A stretch of DNA of 64,000 nt from Cytospora piceicola (lineage: Eukaryota; Ascomycota; Sordariomycetes; Diaporthales; Cytosporaceae), in NCBI GenBank assembly GCA_023375675.1, contig JALQBC010000056.1, forward strand, positions 1 to 64,000. The letters are read 5' to 3'. Positions within the stretch are counted from its first letter, which is position 1; the number at the start of each line of letters is the position of its first letter. The position numbers were made by a program, and so were the translations under genes. Shown piece by piece: positions 57,652 through 64,000 of the stretch. The notes under the pieces were generated by a model. The model was not told the DNA's origin. It did not search any database and was given only the letters and a program-made list of their open reading frames with translations.

Positions 57652-58734
57652 ATGCTGGAACTTCGTTGCTCGGGAAACCCACGGGAGATAGGCCACACAC
57701 ATGGCTCAGGTGCCCGATCCCAGGTTCAAGGCTCTTTATCCTTCTATTCCACTTTATTCCAAGAGAGATGCTCTATGAATTGGGCGGCGGTGAGGGACGA
57801 GGCCAGCCGATATGTCCATCCACTCGAACAGATATGTCCGCGTTACTTGGAAGAGACGAGGGGGCTCGCGGACGGAGCCGGTGTTGACTTCCTCGACGTG
57901 CTCGCGCTCAACGTACGGACGGAAATCATGTTTGGACTCTTTACAGACCCGAGAGGAGACGATGGTAAAGCCTTGGAAGACATACCTAGCGATGGATGCA
58001 CCAGTCTCGGCTTTGTGGATGACTTGGGCGATTCGTACATCGCGCAGAACTGGGACTGGCAGCGTGCACAGGGACCAAATCTTGTCATCTGCCATATCTC
58101 GCAGCCCGGCACCAACATTCCTAATATATCGATGGTGACGGAAGCAGGAATCATTGGTAAGATTGGCTTCAACGCCGCGGGTGTGGGATGTTGCTTGAAC
58201 GCGATCCGTGCTCGGGGGGTTGATAGATCCAAATTGCCTGTTCATTTCGCATTGAGGTCAGTGTTGGAATCATGCTCGAGGGAAGAGGCCATTGAACGAT
58301 TGGGAACTCGGGGTATGGCTGGCAGTGGGCACATACTGCTCGGAGATGGATCGGGCTCGTCAGGATTGGAGTGTACGGTTGCTGGGATCAAGGAGATCGC
58401 CATGAAGGACAATAGGGTCTATCATACGAATCACTTGATTCTGGACCATCCCCGTGTCGAGGAGCCTCCATGGCTACAGGACTCGCCCAAAAGGCTGGCT
58501 AGGGTCCGGGAACTGGCGGATCAAGGTCTTCATGTTTCTGGACAGCACTTGGAGGAGTTATTTGGTATTTTCGAGGACGAGGAAGGATATCCCTGTTCAA
58601 TCAACAGAAAACAAGAGGGGAACAGCGGATCTCAGACCTTGTTCACGATTATTATGTGCCTCAGCAGGAAGTCTGGAATTGTCAGGCTTGGACGACCAAC
58701 CGAGAAGGAAGAGGAGGTTCGTTTGATGCTATAA
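57652..58734 (+). CDS. Acyl-CoA:isopenicillin N acyltransferase-like (C45, Ntn hydrolase)
   Basis: Intronless, 360 residues, the size of the family (about 357). The N-terminus aligns with the alpha subunit region (MLELRCSGNPREIGHTHGS, then EETRGLADGAGVDFLDVLALNVRTE). The processing site is Gly115-Cys116 in SDGCTSLGF: autocleavage before Cys116 would expose the nucleophile of the beta subunit. The beta part keeps AQNWDWQ, LVICHISQPG, MVTEAGIIGKIGFNAAGVGCCLNA, LGDGSGSSGLECT and YHTNHL, and ends GIVRLGRPTEKEEEVRL. Fungal members include the penicillin acyltransferase and many homologues that hydrolyse or transfer acyl groups on amides. A peroxisomal PTS1 signal is not obvious (C-terminus RLML). 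The start ATG follows a long AT-poor leader and has an A at -3. Confidence 0.91.
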   Translation: MLELRCSGNPREIGHTHGSGARSQVQGSLSFYSTLFQERCSMNWAAVRDEASRYVHPLEQICPRYLEETRGLADGAGVDFLDVLALNVRTEIMFGLFTDPRGDDGKALEDIPSDGCTSLGFVDDLGDSYIAQNWDWQRAQGPNLVICHISQPGTNIPNISMVTEAGIIGKIGFNAAGVGCCLNAIRARGVDRSKLPVHFALRSVLESCSREEAIERLGTRGMAGSGHILLGDGSGSSGLECTVAGIKEIAMKDNRVYHTNHLILDHPRVEEPPWLQDSPKRLARVRELADQGLHVSGQHLEELFGIFEDEEGYPCSINRKQEGNSGSQTLFTIIMCLSRKSGIVRLGRPTEKEEEVRLML

Positions 58735-58961
58735 TCTTTCGAAATCATTCTGGATATCGGCGACACCTGTACGCACTAACGTACACTTGTATATGCTCGC
58801 TCATACCGGAGACATGATCTTGTTGAATAGTGTTGGATCAATCTTCTGCTACAGTCTTGCTCCCCCCCGTGCGCTCCATCATCGACCAATTTCCCGACAA
58901 GATCCTGTACCGACAAACCTTCAGCTATTATTCCATTACATGGGCGGCGCGGTCCCAAGAC

Positions 58962-60232
58962 TCAATCGACAGAGGACTGGGAATGGCAGTCATCACCACG
59001 GCGTCTATCAAACCAGTTTTGCTTCACGGGGCACTCCATCAGCGGGGAAATGATCCCCATCGAGTTGTTGACATCCAACGTACCAGAGTCGATGCAAAAT
59101 TCGAAGAATGCGTCACCTGCGTCACCTGCGTGGTTTATGTACTCGGCCAGAGCCATCGTCTTGTACACCGTCAAATAGTTCGGCTTGACATCCTCAGCGA
59201 GAACTTCCCTCAGTGTCTCGAGGGCAATTTCCCACCAGTCCGGAGTCACTTCAGCGGCCACGAGGCGCCCAAGGAATGCGAAGTAATTCACCCATAGGCT
59301 TTCTGGGTCGGACATTTGCACTTCGGGGTCATCTGTAAGTTGTGTCAGTAGGTGTATAAAGACGGACTATAGAGCAATCTATCGAGGAAGGGTGCGGGAT
59401 AAATAGAAATATTCGGTTACTTGTCTTTCGAGTGGACTCACATAGATCGTCCCATGCCGCCATAAGAGCATCATCGAGAGTCGGTAGATCTGTCCATGGT
59501 GCATCGTTCCCCTGTGATTTAGAGTCAGCTGCTGGTCCAATGACGAGCACGTTGGCAATGAGCACTGACCTCCCATGTCCTCACCTCCATGGGCGGCAGG
59601 TGTACCAAACTCTCGAGTAGTTCAACCAACTTATCTTGGGCTGGGTCACTGTGGGGTATCCTCTTTCCCAGCTCAATAAATATGGTCCAGACGTGGAGCA
59701 GGTAGCCGGAAAGTATCCTATCTTCCATGAACTGCAGCAGAGGGTCCAGGGGCAAATAAAAGCTCCAGTAGATGTCGTCGATACGCGCAGCATACTCGGA
59801 TGGACTGGTCTGGCCGGTGGAAGGGTTGGCAGTAAGACACTCGTGGAAAGTTGCGCAAAGGGAGGAACTCCAAAGTGTCCCGGGCTCCTCGGTCAGGCAA
59901 AGCCAGTGAAGGTAGGACTCCCATGGTCTCAGCTGAGGCAGAGCAGGGTTGTCGATGTTTGCCTGGGGCTTGACTGGCGACTTGACTTCGATGATGGCAG
60001 CTTCGGTCGGCGCTTGCAAAGCCTTGGTCTTCTTTACCGGCGGAGCGATCGACTCGAGCGACGTCAGGGTGCTATTGCCCGTACCGGTCGAGGTAGACGC
60101 CTTCCGAACACGATGGTATCGCGATGTCGGAAGGCGTTCATTGTGCAACTTGGAAGGGCCTGGAACCTTGGTCTTGATGAGTCCAGCATCAGACGGGGAC
60201 GGCGGGCCGTGGAGGATGGAATTATAACGCAT
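58962..60232 (-). CDS. DUF3632-domain protein
   Basis: Three exons, complement(58962..59332, 59442..59511, 59570..60232), 1104 nt and 367 residues; introns of 58 and 109 nt. An N-terminal basic, Ser/Thr/Pro-rich stretch of about 95 residues precedes the domain, recognised by RIDDIYWSFYLPLDPLLQFMEDRI, HVWTIFIELGKRIPHSDPAQDKLVELLESLVHLPP, TWEGNDAPWTDLPTLDDALMAAW and WVNYFAFLGRLVAAEV. Family function is unknown; members are common and variable in filamentous fungi. It lies convergent to the acyltransferase-like gene across 227 bp. No signal peptide or membrane helix. Confidence 0.85.
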
Positions 60233-63200
60233 TCTGGTGAGATACGAGGGTGTGACTTGAATGGGTTTCTGACCTGCAGAATAATATTTATGATGACCGG
60301 CACCAACAGTGTATGTATCTCACGACCCGCTGACCTAGATCCGTCAATGCTGAGTGTGAAGTGGCATCAAGCTGGTTTTAAATGAAGAACCCCAAGGCAA
60401 CCCACAATCAGGCACCAATTTTCACATATTCTAGTGGCGTTCCCGAGCAAGACTGAGCGAAATGCATGGCCAACGGCTCATTTGGCCCCCATGCAGCAGC
60501 CGATGCTTGTTTTGACAACAGCTTTGGCTGAGCTGTCGTTGCTGGCATTGAGACGTGTTCCGGGGTGGGCCATATGTACTCGACCTGGGCCTTGACATTT
60601 TAACACCCAATCCGCTCAAATAGTAACCAGCTGCACGTATCTGATTTGCAGGCGATGCGGGAATTCTGGCCGGAATATGCGGCCCCAGCCAAATACGTGG
60701 CCAGCTCAGAGGCCGGTTCTTTTGGCTCAGGGATTCAAAGCCTGTTATTCGTGCGGGATCAGGGGAGGCGCGTCGGTTTCCGTACATAGGAGGTTCAGAA
60801 TCTCAACAATAGAATGGTCCAGAGTCTTCCTCTTGATCGGAAGACCCGACACTCCCGGATGATCCCAATGCTGTCCACCCTGACCCTAACCCTATACCTG
60901 ATGTGCAGGGCGTGGTGGATATCAACACCCTGTCCTGTCAGCAAATTGGAGCAACAGAAAGAAAAGAGAATACGAAGATAATGTTAGAGCCACCAAATAT
61001 TCTAGACGGTTCCTGGCCCTTGCCAGACAGCATGCACTTAACAACAACCCAGCTGGTCCAAACAGCGGTGTCACATAAAAAACTTGGGGATCACCGGAGT
61101 TGTGTTCATGCGAAGGACGTGCTGAAGATCACATCTGGAAGGAACCGTGACCGTCTACATAATAGAGGTTGTGATGTTCTAAACTTAAGTCTCCAAGGCC
61201 GACGGTATGTTCAAAACCGAGGATGACATGATTATGCATGTCCGTGGATGGTCGTCCTACAGCGACCAAATACAGAGAGTGCTGGAAATTAGCCTTGGTG
61301 ATTATATCCTACTCAAGTAAGTACGGTTCGTCGAGATCAGATCATTTGATGGGGGGCCCCCCTACCCTAGGGTAGCTTCAGTGCAGCAGCTGGCTTACAA
61401 CTGTACCCTAGGGTACCCATAGGTCCGGGATCCCAGTTAGGTGCAACGGGAACTCGACCACAACACTACCTAGGTATCCGAGAGGAACCAACGTTGTATT
61501 CCGATGTCTTGGGCACAGGGAGAGTATTGGCATCGCCCTGAAGAAGACGTCATCGTAAATCATAAACCCGTCTTGGGAGGCGCGGTCGACAGACGTGTGT
61601 CTGATTTGAAAGGTTAAATATAGGGTGTGGGGCTTTGAATAGTAGCATGATAGGCTATAGACGATATAATAACAGACTGTGGGATGACAGACTGTAGGAA
61701 AACAGAATGTAGGATAATGGACTCTAGGTTATTGGGTTTTTTTTAGTTCACCTACGTACTACCTACCTACTAAAGTATAGGTACTTAGGTAGGTAATTGG
61801 CGATGTATCCAACCTTGGAAAGCCGACCGCAGCCCAGCCCGATGCATCCTGCACTGGTGCTAACATCCTCCCCTCCCAACATGGCGCTCTTTCCTATGCC
61901 ACGGTCAACCAACAACTTGTACCTGAAAATTACCTACTGCTTCGCGGTCCTCCTCAAATATCCATGGCTTCATGTCTTCTCGTTCCCAATCCTGACATGC
62001 TCGCACTCGGATACCCTCACACTCCGCCAACCACCAAGTTCCGAAGCTCCTCCCTATGTCAAACCAACCCATGCACAACGCCTGCTCGATAGCATGATAG
62101 AGTTCCATAGGACCTCTTAAAAGTTCTCCTGTCTCTTTTGTGCATTGTTTGTTCCTTGTCTGCCCGCATCCGCGAGGATCACTGGTCCGGTGCCTCCTTC
62201 CAGACCATGTATTGTAAGTCTTCCGAGATGGACGACAGCAGCGACTCCAGGCACCCAGGACTGCATCTTTGTAGTATCTGGTCATGAAGAGCAGGGCTTT
62301 ATTGTCGAAACCCGGTCATTATCCAAGATTTCGAGGACCGTGTGTCAATCTTACAAACTCCCAACATGGTCCTTACAGCGATAGTTTCCAATATCATATT
62401 AATAGTCAACTTCCAAGTCGATCCGATTGACTCCCAGGCAGCGCAGTTTGCTCTGGAGGCTTCTACCTATCGACCTCCGGAGGACTCATCCGTTGAAGCG
62501 ATCCCTTAGCAGTCACCTTGTCATAGCCAACACCCTGGGGCACCTGTTAAAACCTCCCTTCAGCTGCTAGGCCCGTCCATCTACCACCCCGCCTTTACAC
62601 ACCATGAAATCCTAGGGCGTCGGTGGATGATTTCAAGGCGGCTTTCTTTACCCACATACCACCCACCCCTCCCCACAACGAAATATGAGTATTTTGGCTC
62701 CGGCTGACCGATCCACGCCACCTTCACCTTCTCCCCCGTACTATTTAACCACCACACACAACGACATATTATGAAGGATGCGGTTAAAGGAGACGTGAGG
62801 CGAAGCCCTTGGTACTCTTCACCGTCCGGGAACTCCCTACGTTCACACATGCCATAGCATATCCTTGTCGGCGATGAAGACAATGTTCAAAACCATTAGG
62901 AGGCCCTGATCTCGTCCGGAGCTTTGCTGAGGCCTTCCTTCCGAATGATATTCATTATTTCGATAGTAAAGATCGTCTTTGTGTTTCCCACGGCATGAAT
63001 GACATCGAAGCCTTCCGAACAGATAATGAGGATGCCATCGCGTGGTACCTTTTGATGATGGATATCGGGTTAAAAATTTCGAGGACTACCATTGGGGACT
63101 CCAGAGCAATCTCGTCAAACCCGTGGACTACATTGAATCTACTATCAAAGTCAGCATGTTGTGACTTTGAGGGCGGATTATTGATGGTAAGCTAATATCT

Positions 63201-63357
63201 GTGAACATGACTTAATCGTAATTCGGTTCCAGCGTTCTTCAAGTGCTCCTCTCGCTCAGAAACCGTGGAAGACCACGCCCAGATTCATGCGCTGGTTGGT
63301 CCACCCCATGTGGTATGGGTGAATCTAATCGTTCATCACTTTCTAAATACATGTAAT
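60233..63357. other. Gene-poor region with palindromes and unassigned frames
   Basis: 3.1 kb without a supported gene. TACCCTAGGGTA occurs perfectly at 61363-61374 and 61404-61415. A telomere-like CCTGACCCTAACCCTA run lies at about 60879-60895. The minus frame 61905-62285 (126 codons, ELYHAIEQALCMGWFDIGRSF, DMKPWIFEEDREAVGNF) and the plus frame around 62995-63195 look coding-like and may be remnants, but I cannot name them. CTACCTACCTACTAAAGTATAGGTA-type runs at about 61755-61795 are simple repeats. Confidence 0.45.
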
Positions 63358-64000
63358 CTATTCCTTGTGACGGATGCACGGAGGCGCATGAAAAAGGTGT
63401 CCACGTCGCTTCCTCAAGAAATAAGCATACAAGCCACCGGCGGTGTAGACAGCTCCCACACTAATGAGCAGCGGCCATTGAAACTCATCTGGCCGAGAGA
63501 AAAGGATGGTCGTCAAGAAGGAAAGCATCTCGAAGAGGTTCTGGAACCCAGTCTCAACAGCTGAAAATGTGCCTCGGTGGTCGTCCTCAACTTCCTATTC
63601 TCTTGTCAACCCACTGAGAGAAGAAAAAACACGGGACTGAGTTGTGGACTTACATCCTGGATAATGTTCTGCGCACACAGATCAAAACCCCATAGTCCCA
63701 TCCGACTGAGCGCAACACCAACAGCAAGCCCTGTCGCAGAGACGATACTGTTCGTCTCCATACCCTCATAGCCGGATAAATACCACCCCAACGCCCCAGA
63801 AAGGCATGCAATCTGCCAGGCCAGGCTCCATATGCCTGCTCTGACAACACCGATCTTCCTCGTCAGATAAGGGGCAATCCACGTCGCGCTGATCTCGAAC
63901 ACACTGCTTCCAACACGGGCCATGCCGACAGCCCGGGATGTGTACCCAACGGCTAAGAGGTATGTGACCATTTGGCCGGAGAATGACAGCACCGTGAAAT
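63358..64000 (-). CDS. Ferroportin-like (SLC40) iron transporter, 3' part
   Basis: The gene runs off the right edge; two exons are visible, complement(63358..63594, 63654..>64000), across a 59-nt intron with a GTAAGT donor. The part seen covers the C-terminal half of a major-facilitator-type carrier: FSGQMVTYLLAVGYTSRAVG, SSVFEISATWIAPYLTRKIG, IWSLAWQIACLSGALGWYL, LAVGVALSRMGLWGFDLCAQNIIQD, then after the intron EVEDDHRGTFSAVETGFQNLFEMLSFLTTILFSRPDEFQWPLLISVGAVYTAGGLYAYFLRKRRGHLF and a stop at 63358-63360. The GLWGFDLC and ATWIAPYL segments are typical of ferroportins, which export ferrous iron. The N-terminal half and true length lie outside the window. Confidence 0.9.

Overview
This window is a left chromosome end of a filamentous ascomycete (Pezizomycotina). 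It opens with a C-rich telomere strand (CCCTAA repeats, about 22 units), followed by roughly 16.8 kb of extremely AT-rich sequence saturated with stop codons, which is the signature of repeat-induced point mutation (RIP). The remainder is a mosaic of short-intron fungal genes and pseudogenes. Introns are 44-189 nt with GTRAGT/GTATGT donors, and the families present are fungal (UstYa/DUF3328, PTH11-like receptors, DUF3632, BCS1 paralogues, LysM, G1 glutamic peptidase, NACHT-type NLR tail). The species cannot be named from sequence alone.

Layout. 1-132 telomere. 133-16.9 kb RIP-mutated subtelomere: nested direct and tandem repeats (116, 149, about 306 and exactly 150 bp periods) and the corpse of a telomere-linked RecQ helicase on the minus strand (core 7.2-8.3 kb, Walker A and DEAH-box positions still legible). 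16.9-17.4 kb: 3' remnant of an NLR-type gene cut by the AT-rich boundary. 17.5-24.3 kb: an O-methyltransferase, a PTH11-like membrane protein and two convergent UstYa-family genes, which resemble the tailoring part of a fungal RiPP (dikaritin-type) cluster; I found no precursor peptide. 25.0-28.8 kb: a broken multi-LysM gene and a hypothetical gene with one in-frame stop, then an AT-rich relic. 28.8-34.1 kb: alpha/beta hydrolase and a complete M3 oligopeptidase. 35.8-38.4 kb: two direct repeat copies bracketing a TPR pseudogene and a third, decayed UstYa gene. 39.0-53.2 kb: glutamic peptidase, SDR, BCS1-like AAA ATPase, second SDR, small secreted protein, a DEAD-box-like protein that has lost its catalytic motifs, and a 2-oxoglutarate/Fe(II) oxygenase of the isopenicillin N synthase-like group. 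55.7-60.2 kb: a glutamine amidotransferase pseudogene split by a foldback/MITE-like element, an isopenicillin N acyltransferase-like gene and a DUF3632 gene. The right edge holds the 3' part of a ferroportin-like transporter.

The genes form a typical accessory/subtelomeric set: secondary-metabolism-like enzymes, secreted proteins, membrane receptors and six gene relics. Many of the inactivating stops are consistent with C-to-T changes (CAA/CAG to TAA/TAG), suggesting that RIP-like mutation reaches far beyond the AT-rich block. All exon coordinates were worked out by hand from splice consensus, frame closure and recalled family conservation; no search was run.
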